Of a stretch of 64,000 nucleotides of DNA, positions 32,593-46,167 are shown in pieces. A program made the translations under genes and the position numbers. The notes beneath the pieces were generated by a model, which was not told where the DNA came from, searched no databases, and saw only the letters and a program-made list of their open reading frames with translations. The stretch's first letter is position 1. The number at the start of each line of letters is the position of its first letter. The DNA comes from Pseudomonas baetica (GTDB lineage Bacteria; Pseudomonadota; Gammaproteobacteria; Pseudomonadales; Pseudomonadaceae), in assembly GCF_002813455.1 (NCBI RefSeq), contig NZ_PHHE01000001.1, positions 3,399,001 to 3,463,000 on the forward strand, given 5' to 3'.

Positions 32593-33465
32593 ATGGCCGT
32601 CAAGAAACGAGGTCTCGGACGTGGACTGGATGCACTGCTGAGTGGTCCTACCGTCAGCGCGCTGGAAGAACAAGCCGCGCAAGCGGACACCCGTGAGTTG
32701 CAGCACCTGCCACTGGACCTGCTCCAGCGCGGCAAGTATCAACCTCGCCGGGATATGGATCCGCAGGCGCTGGAAGAGCTGGCGCAGTCGATCAAGGCAC
32801 AAGGCGTGATGCAACCGATCGTGGTGCGCCCGATCGGTGGCGGCCGCTTTGAGATCATTGCCGGTGAACGCCGCTGGCGCGCGAGCCAGCAAGCCGGGCA
32901 GGAAACCATCCCGGCGATGGTTCGCGATGTCCCGGATGAAACCGCGATTGCCATTGCGCTGATCGAGAACATCCAGCGTGAAGACCTCAACCCGATCGAG
33001 GAAGCGGTCGCCCTGCAGCGTTTGCAGCAGGAATTCCAACTGACTCAGCAACAGGTCGCCGACGCTGTGGGTAAGTCCCGCGTCACTGTGGCTAACCTGT
33101 TGCGGCTTATTGCGCTGCCGGAAGTCATCAAGACCATGCTGTCGCACGGTGACCTGGAAATGGGTCATGCCCGTGCCTTGCTCGGTTTACCGGACAATCA
33201 GCAGGTCGAAGGGGCGCGACATGTTGTCGCACGCGGCCTCACCGTGCGCCAAACCGAGGCACTGGTTCGCCAGTGGTTGAGTGGTAAACCGGAGCCTGTG
33301 GAAGCCACCAAACCCGACCCGGATATCGCCCGCCTCGAACAGCGTCTGGCCGAGCGCCTAGGCTCTGCGGTGCAGATTCGCCACGGGAAGAAGGGAAAAG
33401 GGCAGTTGGTGATCGGTTACAACTCCCTCGATGAGCTTCAAGGTGTGCTCGCGCACATCCGCTGA
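32593..33465 (+). CDS. parB: Chromosome partitioning protein ParB (Spo0J)
   Basis: 290 aa. The N-terminal start is KKRGLGRGLDALL. The CTPase/arginine patch is GERRWRASQQAG, with ENIQREDLNPIEEAVALQRL. The helix-turn-helix is TQQQVADAVGKSRVTVANLLRLIALP. A C-terminal dimer domain completes it. It loads at parS (one site is in recF here) and spreads as a clamp. Confidence 0.98.
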   Translation: MAVKKRGLGRGLDALLSGPTVSALEEQAAQADTRELQHLPLDLLQRGKYQPRRDMDPQALEELAQSIKAQGVMQPIVVRPIGGGRFEIIAGERRWRASQQAGQETIPAMVRDVPDETAIAIALIENIQREDLNPIEEAVALQRLQQEFQLTQQQVADAVGKSRVTVANLLRLIALPEVIKTMLSHGDLEMGHARALLGLPDNQQVEGARHVVARGLTVRQTEALVRQWLSGKPEPVEATKPDPDIARLEQRLAERLGSAVQIRHGKKGKGQLVIGYNSLDELQGVLAHIR

Positions 33466-33514
33466 AACATTTCCTCATGTAGCGCGCAGTCGGAAATCAC
33501 TACCTGACAGTTGA

Positions 33515-33536
33515 ATAGGGGCAGAACCGCCCCTAT
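33515..33536. promoter_or_regulatory. Hairpin between parB and atpI
   Basis: ATAGGGGC, AGAACC loop, GCCCCTAT: a perfect 8-bp stem 50 nt after the parB stop. There is no T-run, so a weak or rho-assisted end of parAB transcripts, or a leader structure of the atp operon, is more likely than a strong terminator. Confidence 0.5.
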
Positions 33537-33613
33537 ACTCTGCGCGCATTTTGTCGGCACAAATTATGCCAAGTTATTGAATTCTGGCAGCCGACCATTG
33601 GAGAGCAAACGTG

Positions 33614-34907
<1,294 letters not shown>

Positions 34908-34931
34908 GACCAGTTTCGACTAGTCTGATGT

Positions 34932-34953
34932 CCTTCCCGGTCAAACGGGAAGG
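34932..34953 (+). promoter_or_regulatory. Intercistronic hairpin atpB-atpE
   Basis: CCTTCCCG, GTCAAA loop, CGGGAAGG in the long gap before atpE. There is no T-run. It probably stabilises or sets processing of the atpE message, whose product is needed in about ten copies per enzyme. Confidence 0.5.
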
Positions 34954-35025
34954 GGCTCTTCACAGGGCACCTGAAACGATTTGTTTTACCGCTTTAATCT
35001 AAAAAACCTAAACCATACGACGTAA

Positions 35026-35298
<273 letters not shown>

Positions 35299-35357
35299 TT
35301 ACCCGGATTCTTCCGAGTAATTTGATGTGATGGACAACGTAACTGCGAGGTGTTGGC

Positions 35358-35828
35358 GTGAACATTAATGCGACCCTGATTGGCCAGTCCGTTGCGTTCC
35401 TGATTTTTGTACTGTTCTGCATGAAGTATGTATGGCCTCCGGTCATCGCTGCTCTGCACGAACGTCAAAAGAAGATCGCTGATGGTCTGGACGCTGCCAG
35501 CCGTGCAGCTCGCGACCTGGAGTTGGCCCAAGAAAAAGCGGGTCAGCAACTGCGCGAAGCGAAAGCTCAGGCAGCTGAAATCATCGAGCAAGCCAAGAAA
35601 CGCGGTAACCAGATTGTCGAAGAGGCCGTTGAAAAGGCCCGTGTCGACGCTGACCGTGTGAAGGTTCAGGCTCAAGCCGAGATCGAACAGGAACTGAACA
35701 GTGTCAAAGACAAGCTGCGCGCCCAAGTGGGCTTGCTGGCTGTCGGCGGCGCCGAGAAGATCCTGGGTGCCACAATCGATCAAAACGCGCACGCAGAGCT
35801 GGTTAACCAACTGGCTGCTGAAATCTAA
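35358..35828 (+). CDS. atpF: F1Fo ATP synthase subunit b
   Basis: 156 aa. One N-terminal membrane helix ([21 protein letters not shown]) is followed by a long charged coiled coil ([24 protein letters not shown] ... [10 protein letters not shown]) that forms the peripheral stalk. GTG start at 35358 behind GAGGTG. It is 12 nt before atpH. Confidence 0.97.
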   Translation: MNINATLIGQSVAFLIFVLFCMKYVWPPVIAALHERQKKIADGLDAASRAARDLELAQEKAGQQLREAKAQAAEIIEQAKKRGNQIVEEAVEKARVDADRVKVQAQAEIEQELNSVKDKLRAQVGLLAVGGAEKILGATIDQNAHAELVNQLAAEI

Positions 35829-35840
35829 GCGAGGGCGATC

Positions 35841-36377
35841 ATGGCAGAACTGACCACGTTGGCCCGACCTTACGCTAAGGCGGCCTTCGAGCACGCTCAG
35901 GCCCACCAGCAACTGGCCAATTGGTCAGCCATGCTCGGCCTGGCTGCAGCGGTGTCGCAAGACGACACCATGCAGCGCGTGCTCAAGGCCCCGCGACTGA
36001 CGAGCGCAGAAAAGGCCGCCACGTTTATTGACGTGTGCGGCGACAAGTTTGATGCCAAGGCACAGAACTTCATCAACGTCGTTGCCGAAAACGACCGTCT
36101 CCCGCTTCTGCCGGAGATCGCCGCTCTTTTCGACCTGTACAAGGCCGAACAAGAGAAGTCGGTAGACGTTGAAGTGACCAGTGCTTTCGCATTGAACCAA
36201 GAACAGCAAGACAAACTCGCCAAGGTTCTCAGTGCACGACTCAACCGGGAAGTGCGCCTGCAAGTTGCGGAGGATGCTGCCCTAATAGGTGGTGTCGTTA
36301 TCCGCGCCGGCGACCTGGTTATCGATGGCTCGATTCGCGGCAAAATCGCGAAACTTGCCGAAGCATTGAAATCTTGA
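35841..36377 (+). CDS. atpH: F1Fo ATP synthase subunit delta
   Basis: 178 aa. It links the peripheral stalk to the top of F1. The family features are [15 protein letters not shown] at the start, then [18 protein letters not shown], and the C-terminal block [26 protein letters not shown]. It is 21 nt before atpA. Confidence 0.97.
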   Translation: MAELTTLARPYAKAAFEHAQAHQQLANWSAMLGLAAAVSQDDTMQRVLKAPRLTSAEKAATFIDVCGDKFDAKAQNFINVVAENDRLPLLPEIAALFDLYKAEQEKSVDVEVTSAFALNQEQQDKLAKVLSARLNREVRLQVAEDAALIGGVVIRAGDLVIDGSIRGKIAKLAEALKS

Positions 36378-36398
36378 GTTTGAAGGGGCAGCAGAGCA

Positions 36399-37943
36399 AT
36401 GCAGCAACTCAATCCTTCCGAAATAAGTGAAATTATCAAGGGCCGCATCGACAAGCTCGATGTGACCTCCCAAGCCCGTAACGAAGGCACTGTCGTCAGC
36501 GTATCTGACGGCATCGTGCGGATTCACGGTCTGGCCGACGTAATGTACGGCGAGATGATCGAGTTTCCGGGCGGCGTCTACGGTATGGCCCTCAACCTGG
36601 AGCAAGACTCCGTAGGTGCCGTTGTACTGGGCGCTTACCAGTCTCTGGCTGAAGGCATGAGCGCCAAGTGCACCGGCCGCATCCTCGAAGTTCCGGTTGG
36701 TAAGGAACTGCTGGGTCGCGTAGTCGACGCACTGGGTAACCCTGTTGACGGCAAAGGTCCACTGGGCAACACCGAGACCGACGCGGTCGAGAAAGTTGCT
36801 CCGGGCGTGATCTGGCGTAAGTCGGTAGACCAGCCTGTACAGACTGGCTACAAGGCTGTCGATGCCATGATCCCTGTCGGCCGTGGCCAGCGTGAGCTGA
36901 TCATCGGTGACCGTCAGATCGGTAAAACCGCTCTGGCGATCGACGCGATCATCAACCAGAAAGACAGCGGCATTTTCTGCGTCTACGTAGCAATCGGTCA
37001 GAAGCAATCGACCATCGCCAACGTGGTTCGCAAGCTGGAAGAAAACGGCGCCCTGGCCAACACGATCATCGTGGCTGCCAGTGCTTCGGAATCTCCTGCG
37101 CTGCAGTTCCTGGCACCGTACTCCGGTTGCACCATGGGTGAATTCTTCCGCGACCGCGGTGAAGACGCGCTGATCGTTTATGACGATCTGTCCAAGCAAG
37201 CAGTGGCTTACCGCCAGATTTCCCTGCTGCTGCGCCGTCCACCAGGCCGTGAAGCTTACCCAGGCGACGTGTTCTATCTCCACTCCCGTCTGCTCGAGCG
37301 CGCATCCCGCGTTTCGGAAGAGTACGTAGAGAAGTTCACCAACGGCGCAGTGACCGGCAAAACCGGTTCCCTGACCGCACTGCCGATCATCGAAACCCAG
37401 GCTGGCGACGTTTCCGCGTTCGTTCCGACCAACGTGATTTCCATCACCGACGGTCAGATCTTCCTGGAATCGGCCATGTTCAACTCGGGCATCCGCCCTG
37501 CAGTGAACGCCGGTGTTTCGGTATCCCGTGTGGGTGGTGCCGCTCAGACCAAGATCATCAAGAAGCTGTCCGGTGGTATCCGTACCGCTCTGGCTCAGTA
37601 CCGTGAACTGGCGGCATTCGCCCAGTTCGCTTCTGACCTGGACGAAGCGACCCGTAAGCAACTTGAGCATGGTCAGCGCGTTACCGAGCTGATGAAGCAG
37701 AAGCAATACGCACCAATGTCGATCGCTGACATGGCGCTGTCGCTGTATGCCGCTGAGCGTGGGTTCCTGACTGACATTGAAATCGCCAAGATCGGCAGCT
37801 TCGAACAAGCGCTGATTGCTTTCTTCAACCGCGATCACGCCGATTTGATGGCCAAGATCAACGTTAAAGGTGACTTCAATGACGAAATCGACGCTGGCAT
37901 GAAAGCCGGTATCGAGAAGTTCAAGGCCACCCAAACCTGGTAA
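36399..37943 (+). CDS. atpA: F1Fo ATP synthase subunit alpha
   Basis: 514 aa. Non-catalytic nucleotide-binding subunit. It has the P-loop [15 protein letters not shown], the arginine-finger region [22 protein letters not shown], and the N-terminal [19 protein letters not shown]. The downstream gap carries a perfect hairpin. Confidence 0.98.
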   Translation: MQQLNPSEISEIIKGRIDKLDVTSQARNEGTVVSVSDGIVRIHGLADVMYGEMIEFPGGVYGMALNLEQDSVGAVVLGAYQSLAEGMSAKCTGRILEVPVGKELLGRVVDALGNPVDGKGPLGNTETDAVEKVAPGVIWRKSVDQPVQTGYKAVDAMIPVGRGQRELIIGDRQIGKTALAIDAIINQKDSGIFCVYVAIGQKQSTIANVVRKLEENGALANTIIVAASASESPALQFLAPYSGCTMGEFFRDRGEDALIVYDDLSKQAVAYRQISLLLRRPPGREAYPGDVFYLHSRLLERASRVSEEYVEKFTNGAVTGKTGSLTALPIIETQAGDVSAFVPTNVISITDGQIFLESAMFNSGIRPAVNAGVSVSRVGGAAQTKIIKKLSGGIRTALAQYRELAAFAQFASDLDEATRKQLEHGQRVTELMKQKQYAPMSIADMALSLYAAERGFLTDIEIAKIGSFEQALIAFFNRDHADLMAKINVKGDFNDEIDAGMKAGIEKFKATQTW

Positions 37944-37948
37944 GCCGC

Positions 37949-37972
37949 AGCGGGAGCCGCGAGGCTCCCGCT
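37949..37972 (+). promoter_or_regulatory. Intercistronic hairpin atpA-atpG
   Basis: AGCGGGAGCC, GCGA tetraloop, GGCTCCCGCT: a perfect 10-bp stem directly after the atpA stop and without a T-run. It is probably a block to 3'-to-5' mRNA decay that keeps upstream subunits more abundant than gamma. Confidence 0.6.
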
Positions 37973-37993
37973 TGCTAACCTGATAGGTGTTAC

Positions 37994-38854
37994 ATGGCAG
38001 GCGCAAAAGAGATTCGCAGTAAGATTGCGAGCATCAAAAGCACGCAAAAGATTACCAGCGCCATGGAAAAAGTGGCGGTCAGCAAAATGCGCAAGGCACA
38101 AATGCGCATGGCTGCTAGCCGTCCTTATGCGGAGCGTATCCGCCAGGTAATTGGGCATCTGGCCAACGCCAACCCGGAATACCGCCACCCGTTCATGATC
38201 GACCGCGAAATCAAGCGTGTTGGTTATGTCGTCGTGAGCAGTGACCGTGGTTTGTGCGGCGGCTTGAACACCAACCTGTTCAAGGCCCTGGTCAAGGACA
38301 TGGCGGTAAACCGCGAAAACGGCGTCGAGATTGATCTGTGTGTCGTTGGTAGCAAGGGTGCGGCCTTTTTCCGTAACTTCGGCGGTAACGTCGTTGCAGC
38401 TATCAGCCACCTGGGTGAAGAGCCGTCGATCAATGATCTGATCGGCAGCGTCAAGGTGATGCTGGATGCCTACCTGGACGGCCGTATTGATCGCCTGTCC
38501 GTGGTGTCCAACAAGTTCATCAACACCATGACGCAACAGCCTACCGTGGAGCAGTTGATTCCATTGGTGGCAACCCCGGATCAGGATCTCAAGCACCACT
38601 GGGACTATCTCTACGAACCGGATGCCAAAGAGCTGCTTGACGGCTTGATGGTCCGTTACGTCGAGTCGCAGGTCTACCAGGCGGTGGTCGAGAACAACGC
38701 GGCTGAACAAGCTGCGCGGATGATCGCGATGAAGAACGCTACCGACAACGCCGGTGATTTGATCAGCGATTTGCAGCTGATCTACAACAAGGCGCGTCAG
38801 GCTGCGATCACCCAAGAGATCTCGGAAATCGTCGGCGGCGCTGCCGCGGTTTAA
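37994..38854 (+). CDS. atpG: F1Fo ATP synthase subunit gamma
   Basis: 286 aa. The central rotating shaft. N-terminal [35 protein letters not shown] and C-terminal [41 protein letters not shown] are the two long helices of the coiled coil. One copy per enzyme. Confidence 0.98.
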   Translation: MAGAKEIRSKIASIKSTQKITSAMEKVAVSKMRKAQMRMAASRPYAERIRQVIGHLANANPEYRHPFMIDREIKRVGYVVVSSDRGLCGGLNTNLFKALVKDMAVNRENGVEIDLCVVGSKGAAFFRNFGGNVVAAISHLGEEPSINDLIGSVKVMLDAYLDGRIDRLSVVSNKFINTMTQQPTVEQLIPLVATPDQDLKHHWDYLYEPDAKELLDGLMVRYVESQVYQAVVENNAAEQAARMIAMKNATDNAGDLISDLQLIYNKARQAAITQEISEIVGGAAAV

Positions 38855-40261
<1,407 letters not shown>

Positions 40262-40266
40262 TCCCG

Positions 40267-40284
40267 GCGCCCGGCAACGGGCGC
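40267..40284 (+). promoter_or_regulatory. Intercistronic hairpin atpD-atpC
   Basis: GCGCCCG, GCAA tetraloop, CGGGCGC, without a T-run, between beta (three copies per enzyme) and epsilon (one copy). Confidence 0.55.
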
Positions 40285-40306
40285 TAATTTAGGTTGAGGC
40301 AATCAG

Positions 40307-40732
40307 ATGGCTATGACAGTCCATTGCGATATCGTCAGCGCGGAAGGGGAAATCTTTTCCGGCCTGGTCGAGATGGTGATTGCGCACGGTGCACTGGGTG
40401 ATCTTGGTATCGCTCTGGGTCACGCGCCGCTGATCACTAATCTGAAGCCAGGTCCGATCCGCCTGATCAAGCAAGGCGGGGAAGCCGAGGTGTTCTACAT
40501 CTCCGGTGGTTTCCTCGAGGTTCAGCCGAACATGGTCAAGGTACTTGCCGATACCGTGCAACGTGCTGCCGACCTGGATGAAGCTCAGGCTCAAGCAGCT
40601 CTCAAGGCTGCCGAGAATGCCCTGAACGAAAAAGGCGCGGACTTCGATTACGGCGCCGCTGCCACACGTCTGGCCGAGGCTGCAGCTCAACTGCGCACCG
40701 TCCAGCAGATCCGCAAGAAGTTTGGCGGTTAA
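40307..40732 (+). CDS. atpC: F1Fo ATP synthase subunit epsilon
   Basis: 141 aa. N-terminal beta sandwich ([45 protein letters not shown]) and C-terminal helical hairpin ([16 protein letters not shown] ... [13 protein letters not shown]) that inhibits ATP hydrolysis. Last gene of the atp operon. Confidence 0.97.
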   Translation: MAMTVHCDIVSAEGEIFSGLVEMVIAHGALGDLGIALGHAPLITNLKPGPIRLIKQGGEAEVFYISGGFLEVQPNMVKVLADTVQRAADLDEAQAQAALKAAENALNEKGADFDYGAAATRLAEAAAQLRTVQQIRKKFGG

Positions 40733-40760
40733 TCCGTCAGCCACTTGTTGTGTGATTGAT

Positions 40761-40792
40761 AAAAAAGGGTAGCCTCGGCTACCCTTTTTTCT
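40761..40792 (+). terminator. Rho-independent terminator of the atp operon
   Basis: AAAAAAGGGTAGCC, TCG loop, GGCTACCCTTTTTT, 29 nt after the atpC stop. Confidence 0.92.
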
Positions 40793-40850
40793 TTTCCGAT
40801 TTTTACAACCCCGGTCGCAGTTGCTGACCACCCAGGATTGGTAGCCAGTC

Positions 40851-42218
40851 ATGTCTCTCGAAATCGTTATCCTCGCGGCCGGTCAAGGCACTCGTATGCG
40901 TTCGGCACTGCCGAAGGTGTTGCACCCGATTGCCGGCAATTCCATGTTGGGCCATGTTATCCACAGCGCCCGACAACTCGATCCACAACGCATTCATGTA
41001 GTTATCGGCCACGGTGCCGATGTGGTGCGTGAGCGTCTGGCCGCAGACGATCTGAATTTTGTGCTGCAGGACAAGCAGTTGGGCACCGGCCACGCCACAG
41101 CCCAGGCTGTGCCGTTCATTACGGCCGACACCGTGCTGATTCTTTACGGTGATGTGCCGCTGATCGAAGTCGAAACCCTGCAACGTCTGCTCAAGCATGT
41201 TGTGCCTGGCCAGATGGGTTTGTTGACCGTAGAGCTGGATGACCCGACCGGCTATGGCCGTATCGTCCGCGACGCCGAGGGCAAGGTCGCCGCCATCGTC
41301 GAGCACAAAGATGCCAGCGAAGCGCAGCGTGCGATCACTGAAGGCAACACCGGCATTCTCGCGGTACCGGCCAATTGTCTGGCCGACTGGATGAGTCGTC
41401 TGTCGAATAACAACGCTCAGGGCGAGTACTACCTGACCGACGTGATCGAAATGGCGGTCAGCGATGGTCTGGTAGTGGCCACCGAACAGCCACATGACCC
41501 GATGGAAGTGCAGGGTGCCAACGATCGCAAGCAACTCTCCGAGCTAGAGCGTCATTACCAATTGCGCGCCGGTCGTCGCCTGATGGCCCAAGGCGTAACA
41601 CTGCGTGACCCGGCGCGTTTCGACGTGCGTGGCGAAGTCACCGTCGGTCGTGATGTGCTGATCGACATCAACGTGATTCTCGAAGGCAACGTGGTCATTG
41701 AAGACGACGTGATCATTGGTCCGAACTGCGTGATCAAAGACAGCACCCTACGCAAAGGTGTGGTCATCAAAGCCAACTCTCACATTGAAGGCGCAATACT
41801 CGGCGAAGGCAGTGATGCCGGTCCGTTTGCTCGCCTGCGCCCGGGTACTGTGCTTGAAGCGCGTGCCCATGTGGGTAACTTTGTTGAACTGAAGAACGCC
41901 CACATGGGCGAAGGCGCCAAGGCCGGACATCTGACTTACCTGGGCGACGCCGAAATCGGTGCGCGCACCAACATCGGCGCGGGAACCATCACCTGCAACT
42001 ACGATGGCGCCAACAAGTGGAAGACCGTGATAGGCGAAGATGTGTTCATTGGTTCCAACAACTCGTTGGTCGCCCCTGTGGATATCTCCAGCGCCGCAAC
42101 TACCGCGGCCGGTTCGACCATCACACAGAATGTTGATAACGCGCAGTTGGCCGTTGGGCGTGCGCGGCAGAAGAACATCGATGGCTGGAAGCGTCCGGTG
42201 AAAATCAAAAAGGACTGA
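40851..42218 (+). CDS. glmU: Bifunctional GlmU (GlcNAc-1-P uridyltransferase / GlcN-1-P acetyltransferase)
   Basis: 455 aa. It makes UDP-GlcNAc for peptidoglycan and LPS. The N-terminal pyrophosphorylase has [22 protein letters not shown] and LYGDVPLI. From about residue 250 there is a left-handed beta helix with hexapeptide repeats, including [28 protein letters not shown] and [19 protein letters not shown] (acetyltransferase site). A perfect DnaA box lies inside (40957) and another directly after the stop (42220). Confidence 0.98.
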   Translation: MSLEIVILAAGQGTRMRSALPKVLHPIAGNSMLGHVIHSARQLDPQRIHVVIGHGADVVRERLAADDLNFVLQDKQLGTGHATAQAVPFITADTVLILYGDVPLIEVETLQRLLKHVVPGQMGLLTVELDDPTGYGRIVRDAEGKVAAIVEHKDASEAQRAITEGNTGILAVPANCLADWMSRLSNNNAQGEYYLTDVIEMAVSDGLVVATEQPHDPMEVQGANDRKQLSELERHYQLRAGRRLMAQGVTLRDPARFDVRGEVTVGRDVLIDINVILEGNVVIEDDVIIGPNCVIKDSTLRKGVVIKANSHIEGAILGEGSDAGPFARLRPGTVLEARAHVGNFVELKNAHMGEGAKAGHLTYLGDAEIGARTNIGAGTITCNYDGANKWKTVIGEDVFIGSNNSLVAPVDISSAATTAAGSTITQNVDNAQLAVGRARQKNIDGWKRPVKIKKD

Positions 42219-42253
42219 GTTATCCACAGCCTGACTTAGCCACGCAAACCCAA

Positions 42254-42343
42254 TGTGGGAGCGGGCTTGCTCGCGAAGGCGTCGTGTCATTCAACATCAA
42301 TGTTGAATGATCGACCGCTTTCGCGAGCAAGCCCGCTCCCACA
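42254..42343. repeat. REP doublet (REPIN), Pseudomonas type
   Basis: Two inverted copies of TGTGGGAGCGGGCTTGCTCG flank a variable centre that itself contains an inverted repeat (CATTCAACAT/ATGTTGAATG). It lies between glmU and the deoR-type gene. A highly similar REPIN is at 48894-48982 and a single REP at about 63401. Confidence 0.9.
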
Positions 42344-42424
42344 TTTTTGTTTGTGTCGTTCTCAAAAAACTCTGCATCGTGCTTGACGATTTATGGGCAA
42401 TAGGTTTTGATTGCTTCCGTTATC

Positions 42425-42437
42425 TTTCGAATCGAAA
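42425..42437. promoter_or_regulatory. Possible operator of the DeoR-type regulator
   Basis: TTTCGAATCGAAA, a perfect 13-bp palindrome 13 nt before the regulator's start codon. TTTCG-type half sites are common for DeoR/GlpR-family repressors, so autoregulation is plausible. Confidence 0.45.
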
Positions 42438-42450
42438 CTTAAAGCCCGCC

Positions 42451-43227
42451 ATGTCGAAACGCAATACGCCGCAGCGCCGCCACAACATCCTCGCTTTGCT
42501 CAATGAGCAGGGCGAAGTCAGTGTGGATGAACTGGCCAAGCGCTTCGAAACCTCCGAAGTTACGATTCGCAAGGATCTTGCCGCATTGGAAAGCCACGGT
42601 CTGTTGCTACGCCGCTACGGTGGAGCGATCACCATGCCTCAGGAACTGGTCGCGGAAACCGCCCAGAGCATTTCCAAATACAAACAGGCGATCGCTCGCG
42701 CTGCGGTGAAACGCATCCGCGAGCACGCGCGCATTATCATCGACAGTGGCAGCACCACCGCCGCGATGATTCCAGAGCTTGGCCAACAGCCGGGCTTGGT
42801 GGTGATGACCAACTCTCTGCACGTCGCTAATGCCTTGAGCGAGCTCGAACATGAACCGGTGCTGTTAATGACCGGCGGCACCTGGGATCCGCATTCGGAA
42901 TCCTTCCAGGGCCAGGTGGCCGAGCAGGTACTACGCTCCTACGACTTCGATCAGTTGTTTATTGGCGCCGATGGCATCGATCTGATGCGCGGTACCACCA
43001 CGTTCAACGAATTGCTGGGCTTGAGCCGAGTGATGGCTGAAGTGGCGCGGGAAGTGATCGTGATGGTCGAGGCCGACAAGATCGGCCGCAAGATTCCCAA
43101 TCTGGAGCTGCCATGGAGCAGCGTCCATACCCTAATTACCGATGATCGCCTGCCCTTAGATGCCCGCGATCAGATTCAGGCCCGCGGTATCACCTTGATT
43201 TGCGCGGCTATCAGTCAGGAGAAATAA
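42451..43227 (+). CDS. DeoR/GlpR-family transcriptional regulator
   Basis: 258 aa. N-terminal DeoR helix-turn-helix ([46 protein letters not shown]) and a C-terminal sugar-phosphate sensor domain ([38 protein letters not shown]). The start MSKRNTPQ at 42451 is the family N-terminus; the frame is open upstream into the REPIN but without a ribosome site. Ending 2 nt before glmS, it is probably co-transcribed with it and may adjust amino-sugar supply in response to a sugar phosphate. That role is inferred from position. Confidence 0.93.
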   Translation: MSKRNTPQRRHNILALLNEQGEVSVDELAKRFETSEVTIRKDLAALESHGLLLRRYGGAITMPQELVAETAQSISKYKQAIARAAVKRIREHARIIIDSGSTTAAMIPELGQQPGLVVMTNSLHVANALSELEHEPVLLMTGGTWDPHSESFQGQVAEQVLRSYDFDQLFIGADGIDLMRGTTTFNELLGLSRVMAEVAREVIVMVEADKIGRKIPNLELPWSSVHTLITDDRLPLDARDQIQARGITLICAAISQEK

Positions 43228-43229
43228 GC

Positions 43230-45062
43230 ATGTGTGGAATTGTCGGCGCAGTGGCTGAACGTAATATCACCGCCATTCTGGTAGAAGGCCTCAAGCGCCT
43301 TGAATACCGCGGCTATGACAGCGCCGGTGTGGCCGTGTACACCCACGACGAAACCCTTGAGCGCATGCGACGCCCGGGCAAAGTCAGCGAGCTGGAAGTC
43401 GCACTGGCCGAACACCCGCTGGTTGGCCGTCTGGGGATTGCCCACACTCGTTGGGCAACCCACGGCGCGCCTTGCGAGCGTAACGCTCACCCGCATTTCT
43501 CCGGCGACATTGCGGTGGTGCACAACGGCATCATCGAAAACCATGAAGCCCTGCGTGAGCAACTGAAAGCACTGGGCTACGTATTCACGTCGGACACCGA
43601 TACTGAAGTCATCGCCCACCTGCTCAGCGAAAAGCTCAAGGTTCAGCCTGATCTCACCGCAGCCCTCAAAGCCACCGTCAAGGAACTCCACGGTGCATAC
43701 GGTCTGGCAGTGATCAATGCCAAGCAACCGGATCGTCTTGTTGCCGCCCGCAGTGGTAGCCCGCTGGTGATCGGTCTGGGTCTGGGTGAGAACTTCCTCG
43801 CTTCCGATCAACTGGCCCTGCGTCAGGTGACTGACCGCTTCATGTATCTGGAAGAAGGCGATATCGCCGAAATTCGCCGCGATAACGTGCAGATCTGGGA
43901 CGTTAATGGCACTGCTGTCGAGCGTCAGACCGTGCAGTACAGCGACGGTGCCGAAGCCGCCGATAAAGGCGAATTCCGCCACTACATGCTCAAGGAAATC
44001 CACGAGCAACCGGCGGTGGTCCAGCGCACTCTGGAAGGTCGTCTGAGCAACAATCAAGTGTTGGTACAGGCATTTGGCCCCCAAGCGGCCGAGTTGTTCG
44101 CCAAAGTACGCAACGTGCAGATCGTTGCCTGTGGCACCAGTTATCACGCGGGCATGGTTGCGCGTTACTGGCTCGAAGAACTGGCCGGGATCCCGTGCCA
44201 GGTCGAAGTCGCCAGCGAATTCCGCTACCGCAAAGTGGTGGTGCAGCCGGACACCCTGTTCGTCACCATCTCCCAGTCCGGCGAAACCGCCGACACCCTG
44301 GCCGCACTGCGCAACGCTAAAGAGCTGGGCTTTCTCGCCAGCCTGGCGATCTGCAACGTCGGCATCAGTTCGCTGGTGCGCGAATCCGATCTGACCCTGC
44401 TGACCCAGGCCGGTCGCGAAATCGGCGTGGCATCGACCAAGGCATTCACCACGCAACTGGTCGGTCTATTGCTGCTCACTCTGTCGCTGGGCCAAGTGCG
44501 TGGCACTCTGGCGAAAGGCGTTGAAGCCACGTTGGTGGAAGAACTGCGCCGCCTGCCGAGTCGCTTGGGCGAAGCGCTGGCGATGGACAGCACCGTCGAG
44601 AAAGTTGCCGAGCTGTTTGCCGAGAAGAACCACACCTTGTTCCTCGGCCGCGGCGCGCAATTCCCGGTGGCGATGGAAGGTGCCTTGAAACTCAAGGAAA
44701 TCTCCTATATCCACGCCGAAGCCTACCCGGCCGGCGAGTTGAAACACGGCCCGCTGGCGCTTGTGGATAACGACATGCCGGTGGTCACCGTGGCGCCGAA
44801 CAACGAACTGCTGGAGAAGCTCAAATCCAACCTGCAGGAAGTCCGTGCCCGCGGCGGCGAACTGATCGTGTTCGCCGATGAGAAAGCCGGAATGACCAAC
44901 GGCGAAGGCACCCACGTCGTGCAGATGCCGCATATCCACGACATCCTCTCGCCGATCCTCTACACCATTCCGCTGCAACTGCTGTCGTACTACGTTGCTG
45001 TGCTCAAGGGTACGGACGTTGATCAGCCGCGTAACCTGGCGAAGTCGGTGACGGTGGAATAA
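43230..45062 (+). CDS. glmS: Glutamine-fructose-6-phosphate aminotransferase
   Basis: 610 aa. First step of UDP-GlcNAc synthesis. The N-terminal nucleophile is Cys2 after Met removal ([12 protein letters not shown]), with glutaminase motifs [17 protein letters not shown] and HNGIIENH. Two SIS domains follow ([60 protein letters not shown]). The C-terminus is the canonical [13 protein letters not shown], the DNA of which is the Tn7 TnsD recognition sequence. Ribosome site CAGGAG. Confidence 0.98.
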   Translation: MCGIVGAVAERNITAILVEGLKRLEYRGYDSAGVAVYTHDETLERMRRPGKVSELEVALAEHPLVGRLGIAHTRWATHGAPCERNAHPHFSGDIAVVHNGIIENHEALREQLKALGYVFTSDTDTEVIAHLLSEKLKVQPDLTAALKATVKELHGAYGLAVINAKQPDRLVAARSGSPLVIGLGLGENFLASDQLALRQVTDRFMYLEEGDIAEIRRDNVQIWDVNGTAVERQTVQYSDGAEAADKGEFRHYMLKEIHEQPAVVQRTLEGRLSNNQVLVQAFGPQAAELFAKVRNVQIVACGTSYHAGMVARYWLEELAGIPCQVEVASEFRYRKVVVQPDTLFVTISQSGETADTLAALRNAKELGFLASLAICNVGISSLVRESDLTLLTQAGREIGVASTKAFTTQLVGLLLLTLSLGQVRGTLAKGVEATLVEELRRLPSRLGEALAMDSTVEKVAELFAEKNHTLFLGRGAQFPVAMEGALKLKEISYIHAEAYPAGELKHGPLALVDNDMPVVTVAPNNELLEKLKSNLQEVRARGGELIVFADEKAGMTNGEGTHVVQMPHIHDILSPILYTIPLQLLSYYVAVLKGTDVDQPRNLAKSVTVE

Positions 45063-45090
45063 GTTATCCACAGCTGAGTTCGCCCTAAAA
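45027..45090 (+). other. Vacant attTn7 site at the glmS 3' end
   Basis: The last codons of glmS encode NLAKSVTVE, the TnsD-binding part of attTn7. Insertion would be expected about 25 bp after the stop, in the following terminator stem. No transposon end or duplication is present, so the site is empty. Confidence 0.75.
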
Positions 45091-45115
45091 AATCGCAGCT
45101 TCGGCTGCGATTTTT
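45087..45115 (+). terminator. Rho-independent terminator after glmS
   Basis: AAAAAATCGCAGC, TTCG loop, GCTGCGATTTTTG. A perfect DnaA box (45064-45072) lies between the glmS stop and this hairpin. Confidence 0.92.
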
Positions 45116-45136
45116 GTATCTGATTCGAGGGTAACC

Positions 45137-46063
45137 ATGGATCGCTTCCAGGAAATGCAGGTCTTCGCCGCCGTCGCCCAGGACCAGGGCTTCTCCGCAG
45201 CCGCGCGGCGTCTGGGCCTGTCCGCTGCCAGCGTCACCCGCGCCGTTGCCGCACTGGAGCAGCGGATCGGTACGCAATTGCTGATTCGCACCACGCGCAG
45301 TGTGCATCTGAGTGAAGCGGGGCAGCGTTATCTGGAGGACTGTCGCCGGATTCTCGCCGAGGTGCAGGAAGCCGAGGATTCTGCCGCAGGCAGCCACGCC
45401 CAGCCCCGTGGGCAATTGACGGTGACGGCGCCGGTGTTGTTTGGCGAGTTGTTCGTTACGCCAGTCATGGCCGGTTATCTCGCACAGTATCCGGACGTGT
45501 CGATCAACGCCGTGTTGGTGGATCGGATCGTCAGCATGGTTGAGGAGGGCATCGATGTCGCAGTGCGCATCGGCGAGCTGGCGGACAGTAATCAGCATGC
45601 GATCCGCGTCGGTGAGGTTCGGCGAGTGGTTTGCGGTTCGCCGCAATACTTGGCCGAGCACGGCCGGCCCAGCCATCCCCAGGCGTTGGCCGGTTTGCCC
45701 GTAGTGGCGACTGCCGCCACCGGCCAGATGCGCAATTGGCCGTTTCTCGAACAGGGCGAACCACTGATCGTGCGCCCGGAGCCGCGTTTGGTGGTCACCG
45801 CCAATCAAGCCGCGATCACGGCCGCATGTTTGGGCCTGGGGCTGACGCGGGTGCTTTCCTATCAAGTGGCGAACAAGGTCGCGGCGGGCGAACTGGAAAT
45901 CGTCCTCGCTGACTTCGAACTGCCGCCGCTGCCGATTCATGTGGTGTATCAGGGCGGGCGCAAGGCGCCGGCGCGGGTACGCAGTTTTGTTGATTTCACG
46001 GTAAACGCTCTGCGTGAGCATCCGGCGCTGAAAAATGCCGCGTTATTGCGCGAGAAGAAATAA
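45137..46063 (+). CDS. LysR-family transcriptional regulator
   Basis: 308 aa. N-terminal winged helix-turn-helix (MDRFQEMQVFAAVAQDQGFSAAARRLGLSAASVTRAVAALEQRIGTQLLIRTTRSV) and a type 2 periplasmic-binding-protein-like effector domain (QLTVTAPVLFGELFVTPVM). It resembles the LysR group often linked to glutathione S-transferase and oxidoreductase genes. Those follow on the same strand, so it may control them; the effector is unknown. Confidence 0.93.
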   Translation: MDRFQEMQVFAAVAQDQGFSAAARRLGLSAASVTRAVAALEQRIGTQLLIRTTRSVHLSEAGQRYLEDCRRILAEVQEAEDSAAGSHAQPRGQLTVTAPVLFGELFVTPVMAGYLAQYPDVSINAVLVDRIVSMVEEGIDVAVRIGELADSNQHAIRVGEVRRVVCGSPQYLAEHGRPSHPQALAGLPVVATAATGQMRNWPFLEQGEPLIVRPEPRLVVTANQAAITAACLGLGLTRVLSYQVANKVAAGELEIVLADFELPPLPIHVVYQGGRKAPARVRSFVDFTVNALREHPALKNAALLREKK

Positions 46064-46167
46064 TCGATTGCAAATGCTGGTAATTCTGTTGCTTCAAGGA
46101 TGGGTAGAAGATGGCCTCCATCAGCGCTGCCACCCTTGGGCGGCGCGATCATCCAGCGGAGTCGACC

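Noticed and set aside
45063..45136. Tn7 insertion at the classical glmS site
   Set aside because: No element ends or duplication. The gap is a DnaA box and a terminator.
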